A stretch of 64,000 bases of DNA. It comes from Larimichthys crocea. Its lineage: Eukaryota > Chordata > Actinopteri > Sciaenidae. The position numbers and the translations under genes were made by a program. The notes under the pieces are model-generated. The model worked only from the letters and a program-made list of their open reading frames with translations, ran no database searches and was not told the DNA's origin. Below, piece after piece: positions 1 through 14,119 of the stretch. How positions within the stretch are numbered: position 1 is the first letter of the stretch; each line of letters opens with the position of its first letter. Location of the stretch: contig NC_040017.1 of the NCBI RefSeq assembly GCF_000972845.2, forward strand, positions 20,780,742 to 20,844,741, given 5' to 3'.

Positions 1-3000
1 CCTGCAGTCTCAGCAAGAAGCGGTGAACCAGACAGAACACACCTCGGCTCATTGTCCATACGTCTATCTCCTTTCAACAATGCCTTGTTTTTTTGTTGTT
101 GTGACTGGAGATATGCTGGAGCCCTGTGAGTGTTTACTGGGCTGCAGGGGTTGAGTATTCAGAGCTGCAGGGTCACAGGACTAGTGCTGAGAGGCCACAG
201 CCTTTATGTTCAGACACACTCTTCAGGGAAAACCACTTTTTTGCCCAGCGAAAGTCTAAATGCAAGTGCTAACACACACACACACACACATTAAGAAATT
301 TCTTATTAATCATAAGCCAAAGACAAGGGAGTGAAGTGGAATACACACAGCGAGACTGAGCTTGACTGCCGGACCTGGCTGTGAATCGGCACCAACCCAG
401 GCAGATGTTGTATACTTGTTGCTTCTCCAGACAGGAGACTAATTAGCGCAAACAGGGATGGAAGGAATCCAGTTAGATAATTGGAGTTAATAAAGTTGCT
501 ATAATCAGATATGAGATTTTCTGGGATATCAACTTTGAAATTCGTCTGACAAATGAAGGCCCGTAAAATATAATAAGCAAGTGATGTATTGATGTGGATT
601 ACTATCAGAGGCAGACTGAAAAATTCTAAAGCCTTCTATTTGTGGATTTGTCACAGTCCCATTACAATCTTCATACTGTATAGACTACTATCACTACTTC
701 TACTCCAAAAAACTCCAAGTACAATACTGTAACTCTCACTCTACATGACTCTACATGTTTGTTGTTCAAAGCTGACTTTTATGAAGGCCTATCTATAGAC
801 TTTGACATCTGCTTTGCCTCTCATTTTTCTGCCACGTCAACTTCAACTTGTTTTATTTTGGAATTGAAGAATTTGCGAAGAGAGAGGTACCGAACACGGC
901 TACACCTTCCAGGCATATCACGCAATAATCAAGGATCCGTTCTGACAGAGGTTTTCTACAGACGTGCATATTGTCTGGTGTGACACGAACCCCAGTGACA
1001 TGGCCGAACGCTGAAGGGTACATCATAACATGACTGGCCATCTTACTGCACTCAGCGCAATTTCCGCTCAAAAGATGACCTTTGTGTTGTGTTGTGAAGA
1101 TGCACAACAAAACATCACAGATCAGAACTTTGAACATGTTAAATCACAGCTGTCGGGTCGGCAAACCAACAATGCAAATAGCAACGTGAGTCATCTTGTG
1201 AACAGGAACAAAGTTTCCCTGAAAGTTGCACTTTCACAGTCGAAGCTCATTATTTAACACAACAGTTTGGTGTCAAGAGAAACAAAACCAAACTGTATAG
1301 TACAAACAGTTTTTTTTTTTTTTTCTCACATATGTGATCATAATATCACATTCTTCATGAGGACTATGTGGGCCACCATGAGTAGATGAGTAGTGTATGC
1401 AGAGAGAAAGCTGAAGCCTTTTAATTCTATAGAAGTGCCTGCACCTGCTAGGTGGGAGGCAGAGAGCTGAACAGGGCTCATACGTACATCAGTGTAACAA
1501 CAATACTGTGAATCTCCAACTGTGGGAGAGAGACAGAGAGTGTCTATGCATGTGTATGTTTGTGTGTGTGTGTGTGTGTACACCTGCAGCCAGATCGCCC
1601 CAGCTGCTCCCACACAGTGCCAAGAGCTATTCCGATCAGCAGGATAATAGTGCCATCATCACATGGTTTCATAAGCCGAGGTAGTCCGTGCTGAGATGAG
1701 AAACCGACGAAATGTATGCATTTTAACAGACAGCTGCAAACCAGTGCAGTGTGTGTGTGGTGAGGGCCTGCTGTGAGGGGCCCTGACAGATTGGGCTGTG
1801 GGCACGTCTTCTCACTGCCACATCATGCAGCTTGTACTGCGTGGAGACTTTGGGACAAGGATGGTGTTTACATCATAAACAAGGTGTGAAATCTGGAAAT
1901 AAACACTCTCCTTTTGAGGAATGGGAGGAGACACTGACAGGGGTTCTTTTTCAGCTCTCCCATATTAACTTATGCTTTTTTTTCGCTCTCTTTCTTCCCT
2001 TTTTTTCCCTTTTTGGGTGAATCATTATGTTTCACTCAGCTAGAAACCGATATTACTGCCGTAAACAGCAGGCATTCAAAGCAATTGTACTGCAACATGA
2101 GTGCTTCAAGCTCCATCTTGTACTTTTTGCAACAATATAATTTGGAAACTGTAAATATAATTACCTTTTCAGGCACTATGAAAGCATTTAATGGCTTGGT
2201 TTGCATTTTAAGATGTTCTGTGTAAGATTTTAAGACCATGGGCGAGTATGCAGTGCAGACACAGATGACTGAGGTGGTTAACCATATATTATTTTACTCT
2301 CAGACAACCAGTCGGTTCTAAAATGGAGAATGTAATTCATGCTAGAGAACATAACTACAGAAAAGGTCATTTCAAGACAATATGTCACACTGGAAAGCCT
2401 TTCCATCAATCTTCTGTCTCACCATGTCGTCTCAACTCAGCTTGTACATATAAAAAGTACAAGCACACAATAAATGTCGTGTGCTCGTTCCTTGAAAATG
2501 TAGAATAGCCTCATCAGCACCGGTCCATGGAAATAGGCATCCATCTTCAGGGTCAATGGGCTTTTCATGTCAATGACACCATCTCACTCACACATACAGT
2601 ATATTCCCCCAGACATCATTACAGCCCACTTAATCTCCCTCCCCCTGTCTCCCCACACTTCCCTCCTCCTGTTTCACTCTCTCCTTTTGCCCCCTCTCCA
2701 TTTCAACAACTCTTTGTACTTTTTCATTGTTGACAATGTCATTGAATCTATTAACTTCCCTTTGACCAGTGCAGCCCAGGCTCTCCCTCTGTAACACAAT
2801 CTGCGAATGTGTTTAGAAAGAGATCCAGTTTTCTACCACTGCCATGCATGCAGACATCTACCTTATACTTCTTTGGCATACTTTGTGGTCTCTCAAAGAG
2901 AATGTCTTACACTCCCCAGAGAGTGCGAAACGAATGTGTAAAGGGATGTAAGCAGAGTAAACAACGCAACCTGCCAAATACAGGCACATAAAGCATGTCA

Positions 3001-6000
3001 AAGCATGCTATTGGGACAGCACGGGACAGGATTTAGTTTGTTATCACAATGTAGGACGGCTGGGTTAAAAGTTAAATTGTCAGATTGGTTGACTGACTGA
3101 TCAGCAACTACAGGAGGGCTCTGTCTGAAAAGAGGCTCTAGAGGATTTTGTGCACTCAGCTACCTAACTCACAGCGACTGTTAACCTCCCCATCCATCAG
3201 TGGAGAGAGCAACCGTGACACAAAAAACCTGCTTCTTCCATTAGAGCCCTGCCGCTGCCTAATGCCTGTCCTTGTGCTTGCTCCCTCTTTCTTTGGACCT
3301 GTATCCCTCTGTATAATGAAGTCCTCTGCCTCCTGCTCCCATGAAGTGAGCAACTAAACAAGTCTTTAATAATTCTGTTTTTGTTACCTTCTCCTCAGTG
3401 CCTCTTTGTTTTCCCTTGATGCCCTCGTCTTTGAGGGATGAAGAGACTCGCGTTGGCAATGGTGTGAATTAGTGCACAGACACATAAGGATGAAAGACCA
3501 GCGCTTACCATGGCCTAAACGCATGAGCACACTTCTGGGAATAGAAATGTGTAAATGAGCTCCACACACACCCAAGTGCTGTCTTTTCTGGCCTGTTGTT
3601 TTGCTCTTTTAAATAATTGACAAGGCTGTGCTTGCGAAGACAGGGACAAATCTGCTGAGTTAATGTCCCAGCCAGAGGAGTTTTAGCGCCAAACGCTATC
3701 AATCCCCCCTACATAGAATTGTTACCGCCATGGCACTTCATAAATCTTATGTAACCCCAGCTCAGCTATATAACAAGTCAATATTACACCAGCATGTTCT
3801 GTTTATTGTTTCGCTGGAGAGCTGGCAGCGGATGACATCTGCTATATTTACCCTCTAGATTACATTCCATTTCCAAACAACACTTTAACGTCGGGCAGGT
3901 CTCTGCATTGGGACTGGGGACATATTAGCGTGATTGCTGAGGGCAAACTGTAGGCTGTTCCCGACCATCTGGGGAATAAAGAGACTTGTAGTTTTTGTAA
4001 GAGTTGGAGCTGTCAGGGGTGCACACATGGCTAAGGCAGTGATCTTATATTGGGGTGTTGGGGCAGAGCCGTGGCAGTGTTCACTGTCAGACTGTGGCAT
4101 CTCTGTGTTCTCCGGACTCTCATGGGAATTGAGCAGTGTGTGATTGAGGCCTTGGCTGGGAACAGCAGCTACGAGACGCAGCAAACATGGTAGTGACTAT
4201 CTATTAGCCTGACAGTTGTTTTTTTTTTCTTGCTTCTTTTCTCTCTCTCTTTTTTTCAACTGCAGGCGAGGCAGGATGCAGCTTTCTCTTCAAGGTCCCT
4301 TGCCAACCACAGCAGATGGGTGGAAACCTCTCTTTGGAATAAAAACAGTACTGAGCTTTCCCCTTTTGCTCACCATTACAATTCCAACAAAAAAACTACA
4401 CCTACACTGCCAAAGGAAGAAAATCCATATCTGACTGTGATTTCATTCAGCCTGGCCTTACTCCACCTTTAGACCACCACTCTTGTCACATCTGTGCCTT
4501 TTGTTGTTCCAAAATGACAGCCAAGAACAAGATGACAAAGTGTTGAGGGGTAGTTGCCATGAACTTTCATCTTAAACAGAAAGGCACCTGAATTTTAACC
4601 CCTGAAACCGTGCAGGATGGGGATGATTGGGATGTAAAACGACTAGATACCGGTTTCTCTACACCTACTACTCATCCACCCTGAAGCAGGGTCACCCTGG
4701 CCACACCTTTTGCAAAAAAAAAAAGGCACAGCAACATCAGTTAAGAAGGACCAGGATGTGATGCAGTACAATGCCAACATACTTTAAACAGTCTTACTGC
4801 ATGTACCACGTGTCACAATCCACCACAGTGTGTTATTCCACCAACGGCTCTGTACTCTTTACAAAGTACTGGAATAATTAACAAGCTTATCTCCGGCACA
4901 CAAAACAGCACCTTGCACCTCTATTGTGAGTTGGACGCCCAGTGTTTATGATGCAAGGTCTTAATGGCTCCAATGGTTTCTATGAGTAAAGGCCAATGTT
5001 GAAGAGCAATGCTTGTTAGAGATGGAAAACAGACAAATGTCAAGGAGTCCACTGTCATTCAGAGGAGTGAAATACTTGGGAGAGAAGTCCTTTCAGTGCT
5101 AGAAATTGTTTTCAATTTGATGAGGGTGGAGCCTGGAACACAGCAGGACATTTTCGACTCCAGATGTGGAAAAAAATGGAGGGTAAATTGAAACTGCTAA
5201 TTCCAATCCATTCTTATCCCCATTGTATGAGCCATAATAAGGTCAGAACATGGTCCTGCTGCTGTAAATGACTGAAGTTAAGACTATTCTAAGACAATTG
5301 TGTAGGATTTGCATATAAAAAGATGTGCGATTGTGGAAAAGACCTTGGCCTATATTCTGTAATTACTACAACTCCATCTGTCTCTCAGTCTTGCCTTTTA
5401 AACGATACTCATCATTTCCTTAGATTCCAGAGTAAACCCTCTTGTCCTCCTTCAGCCATAACAGCATCTGGTGCCAGCCCATATTCCCTCTCTTGAAATA
5501 TTTAATACAATTAAATCGTGCTGCTTTCAAGGAATAGCTGAATATATGACAATCCTTCTAAAATTAGACAAACGTAATATCCAAGCCAACTTTGTTTTCA
5601 GACGAGGTTTTTCCTGATCTGAACCCAAGCCCAACAAGATTGCAATAGCATTGCATAATTAGTCTAATTATCCTGCAGTAGGTTAGACTGGGACTGAGTT
5701 TTAAGTGGCTCTGTGGTTGTAATATCACATGCCACAGCGTGCATTAACATCGCAGAGCAAAATTAAACCAAACAGGCTGCAGCAATTACCTGAGCTCTGC
5801 CTGTTCCTAAAAAGTCAGTCTGAGCCGTGACAGACATATGAGCACAGATAACATTTGCCAAAACATAGACACGGCAGATATTACAAGCACTAAGCTCAGA
5901 TGTGACTCTGACAGTAGCTTGTCTCATTAAAGCCAGGGACGAGGAGGCCGGCTCTCATGGAGCTGTGGGGCAGGAGGTGAGTTGAGAGACAGAGCCAAAG

Positions 6001-9000
6001 ACAGCAGCCCTGGAAAATGGAAAGATGATTGTTGTTCCTTTTTTCTCACCACATTCCCCACGGAGTCTCTTAATTTCAATCAGCAAGCCAGAACAGAAAC
6101 TTTCATTTGGGCGCATCTTTAAACCTGCATACTCCGGAGATGGAATAAGCCTTTGTTTTCACGTCAAACATCTTTAAATGAATGAATTCTGACCGTGATA
6201 TAGATGGTGTCTGAGATTAATCTGAGGCATAATAAACAAAATGAATCAATGCCAGGAATCAGATCAGTTCAGACATCACAGGAGAGGATGCAACATCAGC
6301 AGGTGAACGCCCGATACATGCCTGTGCTTATGAGCTGACGTCCGAATCAAATTACAATCCTGTCTCTTTCTTTCCTTGATAATAAGGAGCTTGAACATAC
6401 ATGACAGATTCTTGTCTTTTCTTCACCTCTGCTGTATCCTGCTATGATATGCCACTCCATCTTCAGGACTTGCTAACTCTCAATGCCAAAAGGGCATATG
6501 CCCAGGTGCTGGCATAGCTGAATTGCTGTCCTCAGCACACAAAGGCAACGTCGCCTGGGGAGGATGGCTCAGGAAGGGGGAGAGCTGTCAGAGTAACAGG
6601 AGAGCACCTGGGATTACTGTCAACAGTCTCCAGGACTGTCTCCCTATGCCTCCCCTCCTCTACCTCCCTCCTGTCTTCTAAGATCCATGGCATTCTCATT
6701 GACATTGACCTTTAAACTCCAATTAGCCACTTAATCAGAAATTAATTATTAATATTAGAAAAACCAACAGGGCTTAGGTTGTTTGTCTCTTTCACCTCAT
6801 TATCATCCACTAATGACCATCCTTGCATCTCATTTCCACAACAAAGGCTGAGGAGATGGCGTTTGCACAAGAATCGGGTGATTTTCCTTCTTTTTTTTTT
6901 TTTTTTAAAGGGCAAGGAGATGGACAGATTTTTCCATGCATCCACTAAAAATTTCACCTCTTTCACCTCCTCTTCCAAGTTGGAATGCGCTGTGGATTTA
7001 ATCATTCAGATGTCTCTTCAGACTGCATTAATAACAGAGTCCTCAGCTGCATAAGAGCACTGCATCCACTTCTGAACTCAGAGCCCTGATGCCCTAATTC
7101 AGTGTGAAATGGTTGACAGGAAAGTGTGAAAAATGGCTCCTGGAAAAAAAAAAGAAAAGAAAAGAAAAAAACAACAGTTCATGGCAAAAAAGTGACATGC
7201 ACACCAGTCAGCGCTGTCTTCTCCACACATGAATACACACACACACACACTTGTTAATTATTTGTCATCTTCTGTTAGGTGTCACGTGGTGAAACAATGC
7301 CAGAGGCTTCCATGGAAACACTCCTGAGTATTGGCCACTAAATAAATGGCTTTTCCTTTGGCTAAATAAGACGTTTGGAAGGCACTGACAGAGCCAGAGG
7401 TGTATTGTGCGGCAGCATAATAAATGTGACTCAGCCATCCGATAATTGGTAATGTTCTTCTGTCAATTACTCTTGACGCTGCGTTTTCTGGGTTGGATCT
7501 ACAGACTACCGATGGGTCAATTTGTGTGTTTTTTGGTTATCCTATCACAGCAGAGGTCACGCACGTGGATTTTATTTTCATTGCATCTACTTGACATGTC
7601 GATGCGCTGATTCAACCATTTTAAACAGAAGAAGTACAGATAGTCTTATAATTTGCATTCTTGAACAAGTGTCAGACAGGAGAGGAAACGTTGTCCTCGT
7701 CTCAGATTTACTTTCTATTTTTCAGGCGGCTTAGAAAGACTTAGGGGATCAGTTTGAGGTTTATATTTTTGCTCCTCTCAACATTATCCTCTTCACTTCT
7801 CTTCAAACATCCTGTCTTCCAAACCCTCAGTCGTCTGTCCACATTGCCTCTCACACACCGCATGGAAACACAAGCCCGGCTGAAAAGTACAACAATGCAG
7901 AGTTGAGTGATAGCAGAAGGCTGACACTGTGAGAGGATTAGGGAGACGATAATATGAGTGAGGCAATCTATTCTTCGCTTTGGGCCTTGGCGACGGTTGA
8001 AAGTTCGAAACATATTTCAGTGACAGATGGGCATTTATTGCTCTTGTGCAAATTCACATCGTCGCATCAGATTACTTGCATGGTGTTCACTTCAGGGAGC
8101 TGCGTGCGTCTCCTAAAACCTCTGTTTGGCCTTTGCTAGCAATGAGAGACCATTTGCTTTTATGGCTTCAATGTTTTGCTTCATAATCATCAACACGGCT
8201 CTTGATGTCTGAGTTATATCATCCTTTGGTTTAAAAAACATCTCCCTGAGTGAAGAGAGGAGCCCCTTGACGTCTGTGGTTATGAGATATTGTGGAGAGC
8301 AGAATTGGAGCCGTGTTGGTTGAAGAGCCCACTCTGACGCCACCGACACATGTCCATGAGATATGACCCGCACAAGTAAGCAGAGCCGGAAAAGTGAAGA
8401 GCAGAGGCCACAGGTGTTTCCCTTGTGCTGCATCCATTGTGCCGAACTCATTAATGGCAAATTCTCCAACCCTGCCTGCCTGCCTGATACTGAAAACAGC
8501 ATGAGCAATGTGCTACTTTAAAGTCAACGCTTGTAAGTGAGGTTGATTGACAAAATATGATTAGTAAATGCTACAGGATTGAATAATTGCTACAAGTAAT
8601 TATCTCTGCATATTGTCTATCACTGGAGATGGGATTTAGGAACAGACTATTGTGTTTTTTTTTCTCTTAGATGATATCTATGACAGATTGTTCAAGATTT
8701 CAATTAATTAGTATTCATGCAACTGCTGAAGTGTATGCCAGTGTGCACAAAGTTTTCATGATCTCTGGTGTTCTTACAACCCCTTTGTTCGCTAAAAAAT
8801 GCCCATCACCTTACATCAACGCAAATGCATTCCCTAATTAGTCTTATCTTGGAAGTCTGACTCTTACAAAAAGCAAACCCCATCATATTTGTGTTTGCAT
8901 ATACTGTCTGTGGGTGTGAGCCCTTCAGAGTCCTATTTAGAAATAAGATTTATGGATGATGATGGATTATCATAAAGTTCGGGTCTAACAGTTGAGGTAG

Positions 9001-11989
9001 TGCTTGTGCTTGAAGCTGCTTATCAGTGGTTTTGCATGTTTTAGCTTGTTAAGTACAAATGATCTGTGTGTTATATTACAGCCAAAGCATACCGGTTATC
9101 CAGAACGCGGCATAGGTTGTGAGTGATTTCCTAGCTCCCACGCAGTCATCAGTTTCAGTTCGTGCCTGTGTATTATGAAGAGCTATTTGAAGAGACTATT
9201 TGAGACAAGTAATCCATCACAATGTACATCTAGTTGCCTGCATTTCTGTTACAGGTTACACTGTCTCGCTGTGGTGGATGTAGATACGAGAAGTTTTGTT
9301 TTGCATTGAAAAAGCAGCTTGGAAGCCCTGAAACACTCTCAAATGTCATGTACACGTTGACATGCACCAGCAGAAGGGATTTTAAAAATAGTTTCTGCCT
9401 GCAACAGCATCACCCATGCAACAATGATGTAAAGGGATTAAGAAATAGCAATGAATTTGTGTTGTGTGTGATATTCTCAAGCATGTTTCCAGTCGTTGCA
9501 AATTGATTTTCATGCTGCTCTGAAATGAACAAAAAACTCTGGCTGCCCATGGGAGTGAGAAAATCTTTGACATCCAGGTCAGCAACATATTTATAGTAAA
9601 TGAGCTAAAACATCCAGACTGTTAGAGAGCATAGAACAAATCTCTATCTCGCCTCCTTTTCAGCAAGTTTGTGAGTTGCATATCTGTCAGTTCCCATCTG
9701 CATGGATCAGTTGTTATGTGCCTGGCACGTCCAATTCGGAAGGTGACATCCAGCTGAAAAAGAACTCCAATAATCCTGAATAACATGTAACAGCAATTAC
9801 CGCACATCACAGGATGGTATATTCAGTGGACATCTCGTCCTTTCCATTTCAGAGCTGTTCTGACAGATCATCCCATGTGCCCACTCTATGGCTGACTGCT
9901 TTCAAGAGAAAGAGCGATGGTGAAAGCGAGACAGAGAGATGGACAGAAAAGCCAAGACAGAGATGGAGTGACATGTGGTCGCACGGCTACATAAAGACAC
10001 ACACAAACATGTAGCCATAGAAAAAGACACACAAGGAGATATGGTGACTATGCTGTCCCACCTGCAGGTGAATACACACCACAACTATTGTTGTACATGT
10101 CAAGATATATTTGTGGTTGCTATGGACATGATCTTATCTTGCTGCAGCAATGATCAACCTGTACAAGCTCATGGCCAACACAGATGAAGAGATCAGCGGC
10201 CGGAGAACGTCAGACAAAGTCACAGTGACACATGTCCACCCTATTAACATAGTAATTAGGCACAGCTAGGCACAACATGAAGTCAACCTGAGAGCTGCTG
10301 CCAGCGTGTCAGCTAAGACGCTCTCCTCCTATGTGTCTGTGAATGGTGGATCTGTCACAGTAAATGGCGTGCCTGATGCATCAGCCAGGCTGCCTGGAAT
10401 GTGTTATTTTAGGTGCAAAAAAAAAAAAAATTCAAATTCACCAGAGAACTTCTGCGCTGTTCCTGCCAACGCTGACGCATCTCTGCCTCACTATTGTAGA
10501 CTGAGACGTGCTGGCATGCTGAGCACTTTTGGCAGACTGGTGAAATCTGTATTTTGAAATGGTTTGTCTGTGAATTAAGTGATTTTCTATCCGGCACTGT
10601 GCAAATAGTAAGATAGCCGCTTCACATGCAAAAATCCTCGGACGGAGCAGGGATAGAGCACGTCCGAGGAACAGAATCCTCAAATGCCAATCACCTCCGG
10701 TTTCAGCTTTCCATTTAAACCTCAACATAAATGGAAAATGAACGTGTGCTGTGGGAAATCATCTCCTTAAGGATCTGTTGATGATAATGATACATTATCA
10801 AGAGTAACTGCATTTACCAGCATGTCCATTAGTTTGACACAAAGCAGAGACAGACGTGTTTGCTAATACATTAAACAGTAAAGAGCCTTCTCTGGAATGC
10901 ACATCGTGACTCAGGCTAGTTCGCCCTCAAAAATTCAAGACGTATCACTTCTCATAAACGACATGAAGATCGGTTTACGAGATGCTGTCAGGATGCAGGT
11001 TTTAGACAACAGGCCTTCCCTCAAAGCTGTTACAGCTATAAGCACTCATCACCATTGTGTGTTTCATCTCGACTGTTGGAACAGCAATAATCGATCTGAT
11101 GGCAGCAAGAGAGACATGTTGTTTTTCTCTGCCCCCGAGGCACACAGCAGACACACACACACACACTCTGAAACAGATGGCTTTTCACAAGACGGACTAA
11201 ATATGTATAAATATAACAGCAGCGAGTGTTGTCAGGTGAGCCTCATTAAGTATGAACTTGCGTGCGTGCATGTGTGAGGCTTCTGTTGAAGGTTCGAGTA
11301 TCTCTTGAGTTACTCTTGCTTAATATGAAACTGCATAAAAATAACCCAACAAAAGGAGCAGGCTTGTTCTAACTCGTGACAAAGTGATGTGCAAAGCTAG
11401 GTCTAAAGAAATGGGGTCTAGGGACCTCCAAGGGGTCCCAGAGGGGGCTCTAGGGGCCCGAGCAAAATGAGAAACAGTTTCATTTCACTATTATTTCACT
11501 CCCTTGATAAAAGCAAAATGGGAACGTGTATTACTGTAATCTATTCTCATTAGAGGTTTAACTCTCGGTGCTGTTGTCAGACATCCAAGTGCAGGCAGGT
11601 GCAGCTGTACGGCCAATTAAAGCCAGGGAGGAAAGAAACTGCTCCATGGGACAAAAGATCATCAAATAAGAGCCTGTGGTCTGATGTGTTTCTGTCTGGG
11701 GGGATATTGATATTAAAAGTTTGAGAAGCTCTCCCCTTTTTATATGAGGTGCCAAAGGTCTTGAGTGTTCATATAGTGTGTAGCCAGCGGAGAATAACCT
11801 TGTGAACCGCGGCTTGATCCATCACATCTAGATGTACTGACACACAGCAATGCTTCAGCAGAGTGCAATGCTCGGAGAGATAGCCCTGTGACCCGGGTAC
11901 AACTCATAAACTGCAGTGCGGCATCAGCTGTATTAATATCACATAGTCGTCCCCATGTTTCCTTACACAGATGAATATTTCATTGCCAG
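1..11989. other. No recognisable gene; intergenic or intron of a neighbour
   Basis: No reading frame here resembles a known protein, and the longest frames (about 130 codons) have no domain signature or convincing splice partners. It holds short microsatellites: (AC)n at 272-290, (TG)n at 1561-1579, (AC)n at 7234-7250 and (AC)n at 11152-11166. In human the gene upstream of DPH1 is RTN4RL1, facing the other way with a very long first intron, so this could be such an intron. That is inference from synteny; its leucine-rich-repeat exon is not in the window. Confidence 0.6.
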
Positions 11990-13080
11990 AAAAACCTGCG
12001 GTGCGTGTTGTGCAAATTACAGACGCGCTTCAAATGGCGCATCGTCTGTAATAACACATTTGCGGGGCAACGTGGTGCATTATGAATGTGTCGTATTTTA
12101 ACATGAGCGGTAATAATAATAAAAAAAAAAGTAGCAGCTCTTGGTTGGTGCGCGTTACATGGGCGAAGCAGGATTCGCCATATCTGCTGCGTAATTCTTA
12201 TAAATAGGCAAAACAGCAGGATCGCGTGATTAATCTGTGTTAAAGTTCAGTTTTACTCACCCCTTTTGAACATTTTGTAGGCCTAGGTGTATTTCGTCTT
12301 CTGTCCTCTGAGAATCATCTATCTAATTCTTATATTCCAGACTTAAAAAAAAAAAACTTTAAGTTTTGAAGTTGATCCGGAGCTTTCGTGGCTCGTCGTG
12401 TGAATGTCACTTGTCACCTCCTCGAGATTTTCTTGCGATCCACTGTGTTGAGTTGCTCTGCAGACCTCCGCGGATTTGATAAACATTGACAACAAACACA
12501 AATCTCCTTTTCCACAAAGTCTGGCAGACCTCAGTCCGACATGGGAAATTAGGCGGCAATCATTGCGAAACAAAATGCGCTAAAATCATCCCCCTGCACT
12601 TCAGACCCAAATAATAACTCCAACGTGTGTGATGAGCACAAACGCGCAGTAGTCCGATACAATCTGCTTTTTAGGCGCAAATCAGTTTCTGGGGGGGCAA
12701 GTCGACGGCGAACATAAGCAGCCCTCCCCTCTCCAAAATAAATTAAAAAAACAAAACAAATATATCACAGATATTTGAATTCAAGTGGCCAATCTAAAAT
12801 TCTCCTCTCGGTGCTTCAGAGCCGTTCAAATCGCATCATATTCGTTAAAATCTGTAATTAACATAAGTTATTTGGATTCACATTCCGCCTCTGATGTCGG
12901 ATTATAAACGCAGACTCCTCAAATCCTCCTTAATAATGTAGACTTTGATGCCTTCGGTTTCCTTTCCCCCCCTCTTTTTTCAGCTCTCCTCTCCACTCGT
13001 AATTGTTACATTTCTGTGATCCTGACTGTGAAGATCTCTCTGCTTTCTCCACCTATGGATCACAGCTCGCTGATGCGCTC
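11990..13080. promoter_or_regulatory. CpG-richer candidate promoter or enhancer zone
   Basis: CpG dinucleotides are visibly denser here than in the 12 kb before it: for example the GCGCATCG, CGCGTTACATGGGCGAAG, GATCGCGTGATT and CCTCCGCGGATT stretches. No coding exon is recognised on either strand. It may be a first exon or promoter of a divergently transcribed upstream neighbour, or a distal element for DPH1. The 76-codon minus-strand frame at 12343-12573 has no recognised similarity. Confidence 0.3.
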
Positions 13081-13300
13081 AAGGAGGGAGAAAGTATGTT
13101 GTACTGCCTCAGCCTCTCCACCGGGCAGCATCCTGCTCCATCTCTCCCTCACACTGCCTCCCTCCCTGTCTGCGCCAGCCTGAGACACACTGCTCCCTGA
13201 CACCAGGGCTCTTCATAATGAATATGATACACACAACAGGACAAGACCTAACATGAACCAAAACATCAGGGGGATCCTATGCAGTCACAAACAGCTGACG

Positions 13301-13391
13301 TGCAAACATCTGATCTGCTGATCAAATAGCCTCCACCCAAATCGATGCAAACATCTGATCTGCTGATCAAATAGCCTCCACCCAAATCGAT
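13301..13391. repeat. 45-bp exact tandem duplication, two copies
   Basis: A 45-base unit beginning GCAAACATCTGATCTGCTGA is present twice head to tail (13302-13346 and 13347-13391) with no differences seen, which implies a recent event or an assembly slip next to the AT-rich tract. Confidence 0.93.
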
Positions 13392-13428
13392 AATTTATAG
13401 ATGATCGACTAATGGATTAGATAACAGA

Positions 13429-13477
13429 GTCTCTCTCTCTCTCTCTCTCTCTCCCTCTTCGCTCCTCTCTATATATA

Positions 13478-13519
<42 letters not shown>

Positions 13520-14030
13520 TATTATAATTATATATATATATATTTTTTTTTTTTTTAATTATATAATATATTACTTTTCATTATTTAAAATTGTGTTTTA
13601 AAGAATAAAGGGTAGTACTGCTTATTTTATTATATATATATTATATATTATATATATATATAATTTATTATTTGCTTATTTCAATTAATTCTATTTAGTT
13701 TTCTTATTTATTTTGCACATTTTATATATTGTAATGTAATGTATAAATTGGGTGCAGCACATAGTTTTATTTCATTGGTTTTCATGTTTTACTTTCATAT
13801 TTATTTACCTTTATATATAAAATAATATAAATAACAATAATAAGAAATAATTGAATAATAATAAATTTAATTATTATTAATAATATAAGAATAATTGTAA
13901 AAAAATAAATAATAATAATAATAATAATAATATAATAACAATAAATACTACTACTACTACTCCTACTCTCATACTCTAATAATAAATAACATAATAATAT
14001 ATAATAAGAAAATACATCTTTTTTCCTTCC
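13429..14030. repeat. AT-rich simple-sequence tract: (CT)n, (TA)n, (TAA)n, (TAC)n
   Basis: Starts with (CT)n at 13429-13454, continues with long alternating TA runs (13470-13550 and 13632-13665) and a poly-T, then TAA-type trinucleotides (13904-13940) and a short TAC run near 13948-13960. No coding potential. The alternating TA runs could extrude cruciforms. The minus-strand reading frame over 13782-14114 is low-complexity and not a gene. Confidence 0.9.
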
Positions 14031-14119
14031 CCCTGGGATTATAAGTATTTCTGATTCTGATATCAATACATATGCTCTTATCACACCACACCTGAGTGAC
14101 CACACCCCGCACACACAGG

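Noticed and set aside
6620..6640. AACAGTCTCCAG, similar to the mature miR-212 sequence, which is near DPH1 in human
   Set aside because: Only 12-13 bases match, the flanks do not form the expected hairpin, and human miR-132/212 lies on the other side of DPH1.
8113..8508. 131-codon minus-strand frame
   Set aside because: No family similarity, no splice partners, and ordinary composition; consistent with a chance frame.
10897..11277. 126-codon + strand frame
   Set aside because: Includes a translated CA microsatellite (HTHTHS) and shows no domain or conserved block.
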